Notes: generated by a model not told the origin, from the sequence alone. Counted from the stretch's first letter, positions 47,628 through 61,418 are shown. The stretch is 64,000 nt of DNA from Calonectria ilicicola (GCA_020809705.1 CP085831.1:2108001-2172000); one strand, 5' to 3'. Numbers and translations: made by a program.

Positions 47628-48785
47628 TTGGTACAAATTCCTGGGCATTTTCTCTTCTGCATTAATTCTCTCACCCAATCCCACTGTGCAACTATGGCCG
47701 AAGCGCCATGGTCCCTGGATCACCTGGCGAATCAGAAGGTGTTGCCAGCGATTCCTGAATATACCCCCCCAGTGACGATCAAGTTCTATCCCGAAGATGT
47801 AGGGAAATTCAACCCATCGCCCAGGAACTCTGCAGAGTTCGATGACATGATGATGGATGGGGGTATGCCCATATGGAAGGGCTGTTTCAACTTTCTCAGC
47901 TCGGCCAAGGCATATGCCGACAGAGGGCCGGCATATGAGAGGGCACTGCTCAGGATCTTTCCTAGCCTGCTTATGGGCCGTGCTGTAGAATGGTATCAAT
48001 ACGAGCTTGATCCCGTCCATGACATCAAGCTCCAGAATCCAGAGACAGGGCTAGCCCTCTGGTGCAGCATGCTGGAAGCACGCTTTGAGGTTGACGCTGC
48101 CTTTGCCTGGAGCGTGTTCAAGACGCAAAAGTTTACGCTTCAAGACATTGCCGACCAGAACAGTTTCGACCACTGGATCGCCAAACTGGAGCGCATAGCG
48201 CTCACCGCCAAGCACAAGCTCCCTCACGAGGCCATCTTATGGGACAAGCACTTGGACCAGTATTTGCGTCAAGCATTTCCCTGTCCACGGCGGAGCGAAG
48301 GTCTCGATGACTGGATCATCAGCTGCAAGCTGAAGATCCCACAGATATACGTTAAATGCACCGAAGGAAGCTGGAAGACGCACGTGAAGCAGAGGCCCCT
48401 AGGGTGGAATAACCTGAAAGCTGGAGGACCCCTAACTCAGCCTCCAGAAGTCGCCCTTTGCAGCCTCCTCGAGGAAAAGTTCACCTTGCAAGATCTTTCC
48501 AACCGCAAGCCTTTCGGAGAATGGATCACCAAACTCGAGGGGTTGGCGCGAGCCGCCAGCTACGATTCCGACAACTTGGGTTTATTCTTCTACACCAAGT
48601 TGGACATCAACCTAAGAGAAAACATACGGCCTCCAACATCCGATGAAACACTCGATGAGTGGGTGGCCTATTGTGAGCCCGAGATTGTCAGGTTACATCA
48701 CAAGTTCAAGGGAGAGTGGCGAGAGAAGTCGAAGCCAAAACGGCAGAGTCTGCATATCAGAAGACATTCGTTCCAGTCACGATGA
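47628..48785 (+). CDS. Gag-like protein with a repeated module
   Basis: A single-exon ORF of 385 residues; Met23 (position 47694, ATGGCCGAAG) is a better start than the first ATG and gives 363. A gag-type core is visible: RIFPSLLMGRAVEWYQYELDP followed by LWCSMLEARFEVDAAFAWSVFKTQKFTLQDI. The module FTLQD..F..WI.KLE..A......LF....L...LR....P......LD.W...C occurs twice, at about residues 167-235 and 285-350. Such gag-derived genes are common in fungi, often without any polymerase. No protease, reverse transcriptase, integrase or LTR is seen around it. It is either a solo copy or a host-adopted gag. Basic C-terminus (KPKRQSLHIRRH) could bind nucleic acid. Confidence 0.6.
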   Translation: MVQIPGHFLFCINSLTQSHCATMAEAPWSLDHLANQKVLPAIPEYTPPVTIKFYPEDVGKFNPSPRNSAEFDDMMMDGGMPIWKGCFNFLSSAKAYADRGPAYERALLRIFPSLLMGRAVEWYQYELDPVHDIKLQNPETGLALWCSMLEARFEVDAAFAWSVFKTQKFTLQDIADQNSFDHWIAKLERIALTAKHKLPHEAILWDKHLDQYLRQAFPCPRRSEGLDDWIISCKLKIPQIYVKCTEGSWKTHVKQRPLGWNNLKAGGPLTQPPEVALCSLLEEKFTLQDLSNRKPFGEWITKLEGLARAASYDSDNLGLFFYTKLDINLRENIRPPTSDETLDEWVAYCEPEIVRLHHKFKGEWREKSKPKRQSLHIRRHSFQSR

Positions 48786-50366
48786 AGTCACAGTCATATT
48801 TTACACCTTTGCATCGTATTCGGACTCTTTTGTGTTTTTTTATCATGGATATGGTTTTTCTTTTCTTTTTTCCAAATGAAAGCTTCAGCGAAATACCAGC
48901 GAGACACAGCAAACAACAGCACAGACACACGGCTCACCGATATGCTTCAAATCTCAAGCCAGTACAATGCAAATAGCGATGAACTTTTTAGCGAATGTAG
49001 TTTCCATCATGTATTTGTAAATAATCACCAGCATCTATCAAATTGAATATATAGAACTCATATGAAGTCTCCTGAGCCGCAGACGTGCGAACCGTGGGGC
49101 ATGGCTAAAGCGATAGCTCGCACTACGATCATCGGTGGCGTTGACCGCTCTTCCACTAGCTATAGCTGCCACAGCTTTAATTGCTAGCTCTATCCATGAA
49201 TCTGCTGGGGAAAAACCCCAACCCATCACAGGCACGACCAAAGTACCCACAACGAGACCCTGTTTTTTCGGTGCCCAACAGCCTAAATGTGGACACGGTG
49301 ATTTTGCCCACAATATCTACCGTTTGACTAAAATTTTACTGTCGGTAGTCAAGTCTTTCGATTTAGCGAGGCAGTAGATCACGGTAGATTCTAGGATCAC
49401 GGGGCAGATTGTGCTCACTGCATGAAGCCATGTTAACCCGCTTCGCTGAGCTGTGTTGCCGTCGGCTATCTACCGAGTAAGATCGGAGAAGAACGTCGAT
49501 CATGGAGAAGTTCAGCCCGCCTGGGTGGACCGGATTGCCAAGACATCCGTCCAGCCGAATTGAAATGCTGTTGTATCGAGCATGCATGAATTTCGCGTAG
49601 CCAGATATGGACAGGTCTGTCCTTTGAAGACCATCGCAGAAATCTTCTTCTATCATCTATACAAAATTTTTATGATCAATTAGTCCACGAAATGTAATAG
49701 CATGATTCTGAAATGAACCGTTTGTACGTTTTGATTGGAATCGGTGATGTCTATGGTGAGCAATTCGATTTTTTAGTATGATGCTTGGGGTTGAAGCTTG
49801 AAAATACAGCTAGCCTCAAATTCTTTATTTTCTTTGATAAAATCGAGTTAAATTAAATATCTTAACTGATCTAGGTTATCATTTTATCTTGTCGCTGCCT
49901 TTTGAAGAGGGTCAGGTTTGTGACTGCAATGCACAACCAATTTTGCCTCTCGCTATAATGACTAAGCATGGTGTTCCCCAAGTGTTATAGGGTAGATAGC
50001 TATAGGTTGGGAAATGGCGTGTCTGTTCGGTATAATGTCACCAAGATCATGAAATTGGGTAGGTTAATTATTTAATGCATTGATTGAAATTACGGGGTCT
50101 TGCCGTAACAATTCCACGGAGTGTGTTCCGTTTGAATCAAATATGAATGATATGTTTGCAGCACGCTAGAACTAGCAAAGTGGTAACTCTCAATTTAGAA
50201 CAGAACCGACCTCTATTCTTCCATGTCTCCTTTGTTAAATGAGAAAGCGCTGACTAATAAAGAATTGAGGGTAAACTACTTGTAGTAAATATAACCGTCG
50301 TTAATCTTGGCGGCTCCCTGTGTCATCAACCTTTTACCCCACTCCAACGCACTCCAACACCACATC
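48786..50366. other. Intergenic, no gene seen
   Basis: About 1.6 kb. ORFs at 49038-49656 are short, overlap on both strands and have no motif. Confidence 0.5.
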
Positions 50367-52608
50367 ATGGCGATCTGCTCTCTTTGCCAGCCAGCATTGT
50401 CGGTGCCGACACCATTGCCATCACTGACCGACACCTCTCAGTACCGACACAATTTATTAGGAACAGAGAGGAGTGTGCCCTATATTTGGAACAGCCAGGA
50501 CAAGACAGGCCTGCAAGATTCTGTTGGATTGCCGCATTATTCTAGTCTCGACTCGCTGACGAGCTCTGCCCAAGAGTGTCCCTTTTGCGTGACTATTCTG
50601 CAAAATGTACGCACTTTAATCTCCGATTTTCAAAAGATTGAACAGGATGCTGCGTCACGGTATGACATTATTGAACGACAAGGGCACGGTTTGCCCGTAG
50701 AGTGGTCCTTCAAATTAGCGCAACGGCTCGACGGGGAAGAGGGCTTTTCCGTTTTTGTGGTCAGTAACGAGAAATGGAGACTGTACATGGTATCTGCTTT
50801 TGGATTCTGTGGCGAGTCTGGTTGGTTGATCTGATCCTTTGCGCTGAATTGATAACTCGATCTAACAAAAACTAGGAACTTTGGCTGCCGAAGTTATTCG
50901 TGGAATTAGGGTTGAAACTGATGCCAGCTCTACAATACCATTAAATTTGGCCCGTCATTGGATATCTGATTGCATAACTAACCACGGATGCTGCAAGCCT
51001 TCGGAAGGACCGCTTCCTTCACGTCTCCTCGACCTAAGCACATCAAATGATGGGAACATACGTCTCTCGGAGACAAAAGACGCACCACCCAGTCCTTACG
51101 TTGCATTGAGTCATTGCTGGGGAAAGGATAGCTCCGGCCGCGTAACTACAACCCACGAAACGTTATCCGATCATTTGCACAGTATCGTCATTGAGCGCCT
51201 TCCTAAGACATTTCGGGATGCCATCAAAGTCACACAGAATCTTGGTATTCGATTTCTCTGGATTGATTCTCTGTGTATCTGCCAGGATGATGTTGAAGAG
51301 TGGGCTAGAGAGTCTGCTGCCATGACAAATGTGTATGCGGGAGCCTATCTGGTGATTGCTGCAGATTGCTCACCAGGATCTACCCATGGGTTCTTTCAAA
51401 GGACCGAGCGCATTCACATCCCAGTGGTTTTAACCGTGGCTCTAGAGAATTCAGAACCTGTATCTGAGATTCCCGCTCTCGCTTTTGAGTTGAACCCGTC
51501 ACGGGTCTTGATCAATCGTCGTTGGCTAGAATTCGAAGGAGAGCCATTGGCTTCCAGAGCCTGGGGGTTACAAGAACGTCTTTTACCCCAGCGGCTGCTT
51601 CATTTTGGAAAAGAGCAGCTGTTTTTTGAGTGCAATAATCACTTCCTGTCAGAAGACGGGATCAAGATTGGAGGCCGATGGAACTCGTTATACCCAGGTC
51701 AAGAGCAAGGGTTCCATAACCTTGCTCGTAAATCTAGAGTAAGTCATGTTCATAATTTGTGGTATTTAATTCTAGAGGAGTTCACTTCGCGGAAGCTCAC
51801 AGTCGAGAGCGACCGACTCCCTTCCATTGCAGGGCTTGCCAAGGCCATCAAACAGAGACTTGATGCGATTAGAAAAAAGAATAGCTCACAAGCTGGTGTT
51901 TCAAATGTTAAATATGTTGCCGGACTTTGGAGTGACAGCTTAGTTGAGGGTCTTGGTTGGAGCGATCTTGGGAGAAATGATGGACGCCTCACCACCTTCC
52001 CAGACGAATCACCTTTGACTGGTGAGAAAGGGTACATTGCACCAACATGGAGTTGGGCATCATACCCTGGCATCAGCTGCCATGGAAATACGCTGGACAG
52101 CTGGACTGACGTGGCCGTTGTTGTGGATTGGTGGGTATTGCCAAAGGATGAGCATAGTCCCTATGGAGAAGTTGTAGGTGGTGAGATTCGAATACGAGCT
52201 CCGATGCTCAGATTAACCCTAAGTGAAGTCTCGAATGAGGAGGGGAAAACAATTCCTAATAGTGCGAGACAAAACATGGTGTTGCGCACACCCAGAGGAG
52301 ACATATGCGAAACTATTTCTGTACTCGATGGCATTCAAGGCCAAACAGAAGAGACAAAAGCTTGGGCCAGGGACAAGGAATTGTTTGCCCTTTTTTTGTC
52401 ACAGAAAGAAGAAAAAATTGCAACGGGAAAAATATGGAGTCTTTACAAGGCACTTATTATCGCACCCATCGTACCTCGGAACCGAGAATCGGTTAGTGGG
52501 GAGAAGTTTAGAAGATTTGGTGTCATTCTTCTCGATACCGATCTTCTAGGCGAAGATGGACAAGTCATTGCAGATCTCGATGGGTTCTCAGAGATAGTAT
52601 TAGTGTAG
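50367..52608 (+). CDS. HET-domain protein
   Basis: Exons 50367-50820 and 50876-52608 give 728 residues. The intron donor is uncertain: GTTGGT at 50821 is used here, but a GC donor (GCGAGT at 50812) keeps the same frame and only removes three residues. The HET domain is clear: PYVALSHCWGKDSSG (from residue 226), LPKTFRDAIKVTQNLGIRFLWIDSLCICQDDVEEWARESAAMTNVYAGAYLVIAA and SRAWGLQERLLPQRLLHF. The N-terminus carries CSLC (4-7) and CPFC (71-74). The region after the HET domain (YIAPTWSWASYPG) is also typical. The expected role is allorecognition and cell death; the trigger is unknown. No defect is seen. Confidence 0.92.
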
Positions 52609-52827
52609 TTGCGCTCGCCAATTGTCTTGCGGCAAGATTTCGAGGTACAGCTGAACTTGACCTGGATGGTGCTAATCTGGATGCACAAATGGCTCATAAG
52701 CACAAATTTTCAATCTTAATTAAATATTATATGGAATATATACTACGTGACATGATGTATCCTGACTTTTGTTGTTGCTCCATTATGAGATGTGGAGTAA
52801 CTTACTTGAATTGCGAGGCAGAGGAAT

Positions 52828-52870
52828 CCCGCGCGGGTGAACTTGCGCGCGGACTTCATGGCGCGCGGGC
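52828..52870. repeat. CpG-rich patch with palindrome and GCGCGCGG repeats
   Basis: CCCGCGCGGG (52828-52837) is a perfect 10-bp palindrome, followed by GCGCGCGG at 52845-52852 and again at 52861-52868. It stands out in an AT-rich stretch. Its role is unknown. Confidence 0.6.
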
Positions 52871-53283
52871 TTTGCCCCTACATAGGGGGATGATTTTATT
52901 TGCTAATGATTGCAACAATGCCTGATTATTCCGCGGGATATATCCCTAGTAGAATTTCGAATGATTGGTGGATATCTTATGTGGTGGTCAAATCTTCCGA
53001 ATGTCCCAATGGTGACCCTTGTTGTCATAGTGATCATGACAGCGTTAAATATGTTCATGCCGAGTTTATTTATTCAGCCAATTAGCTACCTGTGTATGAA
53101 TCTTATCAGATCCGAAATTATTACGAGAAATGGGTTGGGTGGGGGGATTGATATGCGCTTGACTGGGTAATCTTACCATCATGACGCCGCAGGTGATTAG
53201 AACTGGGTTTGGATCTACGTCCTGTTCCGTTACCGGAGGATTGCAGCTCTATGGATTGAATCAGCCCATGGATGCCTTTTGGG

Positions 53284-53290
53284 TATAAAT
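53284..53290 (+). promoter_or_regulatory. TATA box of the secreted peptide gene
   Basis: TATAAAT lies 102 bp before the ATG at 53392, a distance that leaves room for a short leader. Confidence 0.55.
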
Positions 53291-53391
53291 ATTTGCTCTT
53301 CCGCTTTCTAAGAGAATTATCACTCATCCATACACTGAACGACTAGAGAATTTGCACGCTTCAACAAAAACCTCCTCGGCAATTATTCGTC

Positions 53392-53599
53392 ATGAAGTTT
53401 TTCTCAGTCCTTTCGCTTTTTGGTAAGTGATGACTATGCTGAGTCAATACTTCCACATTTCTAACTTCTATGCACAGTTGCTGTTGCTCTTGCAGCCCCT
53501 CGCCAGGAGGAAGTTCGATCTGTGGCTGAACCCAAACTAGAATCACGCCAGGGATGTGTTCCTGATTGGTCCAAGGGCCCTTTTGGTGGATGCCCTTGA
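53392..53599 (+). CDS. Small secreted two-cysteine peptide precursor
   Basis: Two exons, 53392-53422 and 53478-53599, give a 50-residue precursor. The 55-bp intron has GTAAGT, a CTAAC branch site and CACAG, and the frame is exact. Residues 1-17 form a good signal peptide (FFSVLSLFVAVALAA). A polar pro-region follows (PRQEEVRSVAEPKLESR). The last 16 residues, QGCVPDWSKGPFGGCP, hold the only two Cys (37 and 49), so one disulfide loop is likely, and the N-terminal Gln could cyclise if cleavage is after Arg34. The architecture is that of a secreted peptide signal, effector or antimicrobial, not of a known alpha-pheromone (no repeated WC..G..CW units). I do not recognise a family. It is too short for routine gene calling and has its own TATA box. 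Confidence 0.62.
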
Positions 53600-54598
53600 T
53601 TGGAGATACAGGGGTGGGACGTACAGGCTTTTGGAGGGGTATGATCTTGTGCATATGTACTGGTTTTGCAGATCTGGCAAATACATACGACAATATTCAC
53701 TAGAATATGGCATTCGGTCGAATTCCTGCTATGTCCGGTTCCAATTTGCTATTAGCACAGTCCTGTTATTTGATAATTGAATTATGCATGTACTGCCCTT
53801 TACATCGCAATTTAGTGTCTTCCAATTCAGGTTAATGAGGTTTTTGGCATTAAACGTATGGAAGCCGTCGAACGCTTCCTTTTTAAACCGCTTATGGGCA
53901 TTCTCTCTGAGTGCAAAGACTAAGAGACCGAAAAGACCTTGTGAAAATCCGCTGGGAGAATGAAGTTCTTTTTAGCGCCGAACTACCATTGCAGCCACTG
54001 TTGGCTCGTCAGTCATGAATATGAGACGGAAGTCAACGTCCGCCATTAGCTCTTATTAAGATCTTAACGCCCCATTAAAGAGGGAGCTAGATGCTAAAAA
54101 TGCCCTGGATCTTCCTCTAGACATACAATGTAACAGCGCGCTGTCGTCTAGGAGTTTTTGCACATTCGCCTCATCATTTATCATGACTAGCCTTAAATGG
54201 GAATCGATCACCAATTCTTACCAGAGCTGAAAGCGTTTCCTGCAAATTGTGGCAGTGCTTACGCCATGCGCAGCTTTTTGGTCAGACATTTGAGCATGAA
54301 AGTGTCGATCCTTTTTAGCTCTATTTTGTACTGTGGCTAATTTATATATAGAAATATGGCGGCTCACAGAATTTTGACGCACAATATTGGGTGGTATTTT
54401 TGGGGTCGGACGGGTAACCGGCAAGATAGTCTCAATTAGTGTCGAATGACTGAATGGGCTGTTTTCCATAGTAAGGAGCTAGATGGTTTTAAATCTACTA
54501 TCGTGGCCTTCTACGACATTTTATTCCGAAAGTTTAGCTACAAAACGGACAATTTTTCTTTTGGAGACTTATGACCTCTTTTCGGGTTATGTTTTAAA
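53600..54598. other. Intergenic, no gene seen
   Basis: About 1 kb downstream of the peptide gene. Short ORFs only. Confidence 0.5.
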
Positions 54599-56392
54599 AT
54601 GGCTTACTCAAGTCTTGCGCCCGACTCGTATGACCAAGAGTTTCCATGGGATTCAGAATCAGTTCCTAAGGAATCTCCTCAGCCACTCGGGAAACCAACT
54701 AGGAAGAAGAGACTGCATAGAATCGATGTCTTGGCAGCTATAATATCGATTGGGTGCCTCATTTTAGCGATCTGCAGCGTGGGAAACGAAACTTTATCAT
54801 GGCACTTGGCAGTGGGAACGAATCAGTTGATTGTCGTTGGCTTTTTGCTCAGTGTTATGAATCTATGCATGGCTAGCGTCGCCCCGACTCTATTCCTTCA
54901 CCTCGAAGCACGTTTTGGGCCTTCTACCATCCAAAACTACGACGGCATCCTTCGAAATAGCATATTTTCATCCAGGCTTGGTGTTGTCTGGAGGCTGGTT
55001 TTGGGGATCATGGTGCTGCTCCCGCTAGGGTTGAGCGTTGCCTACAAACGATTCACAGGCAGTGAGAGTGGTATGGTGGTTGATGCAGCAAGTCTCACTG
55101 GAAATGCTTCATATTATGGAATGTTTGCGTCCCCAGGCCTTCAATCATTAGGACAACAATCAGGCATCACATTACTCTTCAATGCAACCTTGGCATTCGC
55201 CATGGCAACCACCGCCTCAAACAAATCTGTCCCTGAGTTGCCATTACCTACAGGTGTGCAGCCTTACGGCTTTAATTTGCTCCTCCTAGATAAAGAAAGA
55301 GCAGCCATTTTGGATATACCGCAGCCCAGCTATATATCGAAAGTTCAGAACCTGTTAGCAGATGGAGAGTCATGGTCTTTGACAGCACCGGTCCTTGCTA
55401 CTATCGCCACGTACAACAATTCTAGGGAGACAAATCCAGATGGATGGAATACAACAATTTAGCAAGCTTGCGCCAATGCTGAAGCAAGCCCTGGGGCATT
55501 TTCCGGCATGACGATTATGATGAATGGCTGGTCAGTACAGTTGCTAAACGCACCTTCGCCAGGGAACCAGTCATGGCAATACATTGGCATTGCCGAAAAC
55601 CCTAAGAATACCGGCTACGGAGTTGCTTCATGTTCCGAGTTTATTCTATACGCCCAAAGATATGATATCATACGACGAAAATGCCAGTGTATTTGGTCCA
55701 TCACCCGCGGGACGTTTCAGCTGACTGGAGGCTCATGCAACGCCACGGATCTCCATACTCCATACCAGGTGCCAATCACCAACAACAAATTGTTCTTGCC
55801 TGATTATTATATGTCGTCCTTGATGGAGTTTCTAGGGGCCTTTTCCACTACAAGGAATGAATTTGATTGGAAGGGTCCGTATTTTGCAACAGGTGTTGCT
55901 GCCATGATATGGTCAAGAGTCACGGCCGCAGATGGCAGTCCAATCGTCGACGAAGAAATATTCACACCGCAATGGGTTTCCAATCCCTCGAACTACGGCG
56001 CCGATTTCACCGGTGGGGAAGTTGGTCTTATGTACCCAGTGGATGACAAGGTTGTTTACATTCGACCTACACTTCACAGGTCGCCCTGGCTTTATGTTGT
56101 TTTCATCATCCAACCTTTATTACTTATTGTAATGCTTGGGATAACAATGGCATTATATTCTGTTCCACTTGATAAAGGTTTTGGATTAATCTCGATTCTA
56201 TCAGGCATCGAGAAAAGAAGTCTGGGACGCTTGAGTGGTGCAGCTCTTTCTGGTGAGGTGCGTGAGAGCCTCCCATTGACAATTAACCCCATTCGAGATG
56301 ACCTCAAAGGTTCCATAAAATACTCACTTAATCCTCTCTCATTTTCCCGACCTTCTAATGGAACGCTAAAGGCTGGGGTTGTGTATCAGTAG
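54599..56392 (+). pseudogene. Fungal multi-pass membrane protein with an in-frame TAG
   Basis: One continuous frame of 597 sense codons is cut by a single TAG at 55460-55462. Before it: a hydrophilic N-terminus, helices at about residues 43-62, 73-95 and 125-150, then an extracellular-type domain with NxS/T sites (NASYYG, NATLAF, NNSRET, NTT). After it: more of the same domain (CSEFILYAQRYDIIRRKCQC, GSCNATD) and a last helix at SPWLYVVFIIQPLLLIVMLGITMALYSVPLDKGFG, followed by a cytosolic tail. The layout of three N-terminal helices, a large outer domain and one C-terminal helix is that of a common fungal-specific membrane family of unknown role. The codon after the stop is CAA. No intron can remove the stop. 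It is a recent nonsense mutation, a sequence error, or a readthrough gene. Confidence 0.7.
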
Positions 56393-56701
56393 GTTTGATG
56401 TGTACATACGCAAACCCCCCAAAGAGTAGGAGGGAAAGCACAGCATCAAACTATTTAAGTTCGAGAAAATTTATCAAGACACCTTCAACCATCGCCCTTG
56501 GACTATAATGAAAGATGGTGTAAATGGATTACTCACGATGCTTACGAATTTGTCACATATAATGGACGGCTCTTAGCATATAACGATATTGTATTGAATC
56601 ACTAATACAAATTGAGATACCCACATCAATGGTTCATGTACAATCTCTGTCATCTTTCAGACCAGGGAAAGTAAATAAATCTATGAATGGTATACTCTGC
56701 T
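56393..56701. other. Convergent intergenic region
   Basis: About 310 bp of AT-rich sequence between the 3' ends of the membrane-protein and amine-oxidase genes. Nothing is seen. Confidence 0.5.
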
Positions 56702-58608
<1,907 letters not shown>

Positions 58609-59081
58609 TTACGTGGTGTGAGGAAGAGAGCAAGGCTACATGGTACACAGCAGGGCTTTATGAAGTCACTGGTAGAATACGGCGCCAAAAAGGGAGTTTG
58701 CTGCAGCGGGATCTCCGGTGCGGTACTGGCCACGTCATTCGGTCATTAGACTCGGAGGCGTTTATCTTTCGGGTTGTGACAGGGTCATCTGATTGCGCAT
58801 CGCGGAGGCGGCTTGGATGGATTAGGGAAATAGATTGCAGCGTCTGGGGTCATCGCGTGCCGAGGTTCCGCGTACAATCGATGAGCCCTTGCAGGGTTAC
58901 ATTGCAGCAGGGAACTGGAGATAAGACCGATTGTGTGGGGGCAGGGGTTGACGAATGGGGTCGACATGAGGCAATTTCTTGGCATCATGGCCGTCTCGGA
59001 TCCAAGCTGCCGGATAAAGTCGTCTGTAAGCAAGCATGTAAAGAAAGTAATAATATGAATCGTGCCCAGATCGATGCCATG

Positions 59082-59104
59082 TCGCATCGCATCGCATCGC
59101 ATCG
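59082..59104. repeat. CGCAT microsatellite
   Basis: Four and a half tandem copies of a CGCAT unit in the shared promoter. Confidence 0.7.
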
Positions 59105-59273
59105 GATTAAAGTCATGCGCTTGCTGGGCTCCGACTCCATGGTGGGTTGAGTTTATGTATGTCTCCGCCGCTACCCTGTAAGTGAAGTGATAGCTAGCTA
59201 CTGCAAGCCACAGCTTCTATGATAGCTTCCGCAGGCTTGGCAAGTGGTCGACTAACACCAAATCTAGATCAAA

Positions 59274-60940
59274 ATGTCCGATCCGCCGCCACCAAACCCT
59301 CAAGATGAACATCTCGCTGGAACCGAGTTCATCATCGATTCGCCCGAACACGAGGCTACACTCATTCCACATCCCACAAACTCGCCCAATGATCCACTAA
59401 ATTGGTCGCCTTGGCGCAAATACTGGCATGCCTTCCTCGTACTCTTCGTCGTCGGCCTGACAGCGGCTACTAGCAATGATGCTGGCAGTGCTTCGGATGC
59501 GTTTTTGGATATGGGCATCAGCTACAATATTGACAACATTGGTGCTGGTGTTTTGTTTGCAGGAATTGGCTACACCACGTTCTTGCTCTCCCCACTCCCT
59601 GCCTTGTACGGCCGTCGCAGTACGTATCTCATATGTCTCCTATCTTCCATTATTGGAAGCATTTGGTTTGCCAACACCAAGCGCCCGACCGATGCTATAT
59701 GGAGTCAGCTTTTTGTTGGTGCCTCCGAGTCGTGTGCCGAGGCCGCAGCCCAGCTGTCGCTTTCTGAGCTCTTCTACAGCCACCAACGTGGCACAGTTCT
59801 CGGCCTCTACATTTTGGCAACCAGTGTTGGAACCTTTCTAGGTCCTTTGTTTGCCGGTCTTATCGCTGATAATGACAATGTTGGCTGGGCTTGGATCGGT
59901 TGGTTTGCGACCATTATCAGCGTTGTCACTCTGTTGGTATTCTTGTTCGGATTTGAGGAGACCACCTTCAATCGCAAGGCTGTTCTTGAAGGTGTTTCTC
60001 CAAAAGACTCCACTGTTGTAACTTCCGACCTTAAGGAAAAGTCCCTCGGGACTGCGGGCGAATCACAAGACATGGAGGCGACAATGTCGATGCAAGAACA
60101 GCCCAAGACATATTGGCAGCGCATTGCCCTGGTGACACCCTCACCTTTGCTAGAAGGCATCGGATTCAAGCAGTATTTTTCGATGCTATTCCACACCTTG
60201 CGCGTATTCAGCTTCCCTGCTGTCCTATATGCAGGGCTTCAATGGGGTGCTCAAGATGCATGGCTGACCTTTTACCTGACCGTGGAGGAGGACAACTATT
60301 ACGATGATCCTTGGGACTATGGTGATACTGCCGTAGCTTTGATGAACATCCCTACTCTTATTGGAGCTATTATTGGTTGTTTCTATGGTGGTTGGTTTTC
60401 CGACCGCTTCGTTGTCTGGATGGCAAAACGACGAGGTGGTGTCAGTGAAGCCGAAGACCGCTTGTGGCTCATGTACCCGGCAGCCATCATCAACCCTGTT
60501 GGCCTAATTCTCTTCGGTGTTGGCTCCGGCAAAGGATGGCTTTTTCCCCAGCTCTGGGCAGTGTATATAGCACTTGGTTTTATCGGGTTCGGCTGGGGAT
60601 GCGCTGGAGACATCGGTAAGTCATACCATTCTTTTTATAGAAAGAAATGCACTAACCAACCTAAAAAGCGCTAAGTTATCTTGCCGACTGTTACCCTGAC
60701 ATGATTCTGGAAGGAATGGTGGGAGTGGCGGTAATCAACAATAGCATCGCTCTGATCTTTACCTTTTGCACAGGCATATGGATGGACACCCAAACGCTCG
60801 CTCAGGTTTTCATCGCCATTGGGGTTCTATCATTTGCCTTCTTTATGACCACTGCCCCGATGCACTTTTGGGGCAAAACTGCTCGGCGAAAGACAGCGGC
60901 TGGATATAAAAGGTTTCTGGAGATTCGTGACGGTAAATAG
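59274..60940 (+). CDS. MFS transporter (DHA1-like, 12 TM)
   Basis: Exons 59274-60615 and 60669-60940 give 537 residues; the intron starts GTAAGT, ends AAAAAG and keeps frame (GDI-A-LSYLADCYPDM). The N-terminus has the DPLNWSPWRKYWHA segment typical of fungal DHA1/HOL1-type drug and metabolite exporters. Then come AGIGYTTFLLSPLPALYGRRSTY (loop 2-3 motif), the GASESCAEAAAQLSLSELFYSHQRG region, and a central cytosolic loop of about 70 residues with Ser/Thr/Glu. The second half has FYGGWFSDRFVVWMAKRRGG and a final pair of helices after the intron. It is likely a plasma-membrane proton-coupled transporter; the substrate is unknown. Shared promoter with the amine oxidase suggests a linked job, such as uptake of the amine or export of a product. 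Confidence 0.92.
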
Positions 60941-61418
60941 GTGTCCGATCCTGCAACAGAGGTGCCCCATCGTTAGTTGAAAGTACAGTATTCTTATTGG
61001 AAAAGGAGCACCATACTCTGTCCCAGAAAGAGATTCATTCATTATATCTAATTCCCATAAATAAATTTGAATTGCGTCATGTTACCATCAGGATGCCAAT
61101 TCTATATCGAGTTTAATAAGATTATATTTTTATCGCATGCCTTTTCTATCTCATAATCTAGATACAATGCACTTTTTTTCAAGTCAGCATGATTTCGACG
61201 AAAATTGGACTATTGAAGTGAGACAACTTACAAATTCATAAAATTCTCTTCTGCAACAGGTAAACTTAAGACTGACCCTCAGGAACACCGCAAGGATAAC
61301 AGCCCTTATCATACCAATAGTATTCCGTCTGTCCCTCGCGGACCCCAGAATCCCCAGCAGAGGAGGTAAAATACAAATAACAGTTATTGATAGAGGGCTG
61401 TCAGGCAACTAGATGGTA
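60941..61418. other. Intergenic; possible orphan exon on minus strand
   Basis: On the minus strand at about 61397-61275 a frame following a CAG acceptor reads NNCYLYFTSSAGDSG, then EYYWYDKGCYPCGVPEG, with Cys spacing like the end of a small secreted protein. I could not find a donor that joins it in frame to the Ser/Thr-rich ORF upstream, so it is only noted. Confidence 0.3.

Larger units (their letters stand above)
52609..53391. other. Intergenic with a CpG-rich patch and a TATA box
   Basis: About 780 bp, AT-rich except for the CG-rich patch at 52828-52870. It ends in the promoter of the small secreted peptide gene. Confidence 0.55.

Noticed and set aside
47202..48020. 272-codon ORF on the minus strand
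   Set aside because: It is antisense to the gag-like gene, has no motif, and the + frame shows protein-like repeats.
50812..50875. Second GC-AG intron in the 50-kb HET gene
   Set aside because: A GT donor nine bases further on keeps the same frame, so the rarer class is not needed.
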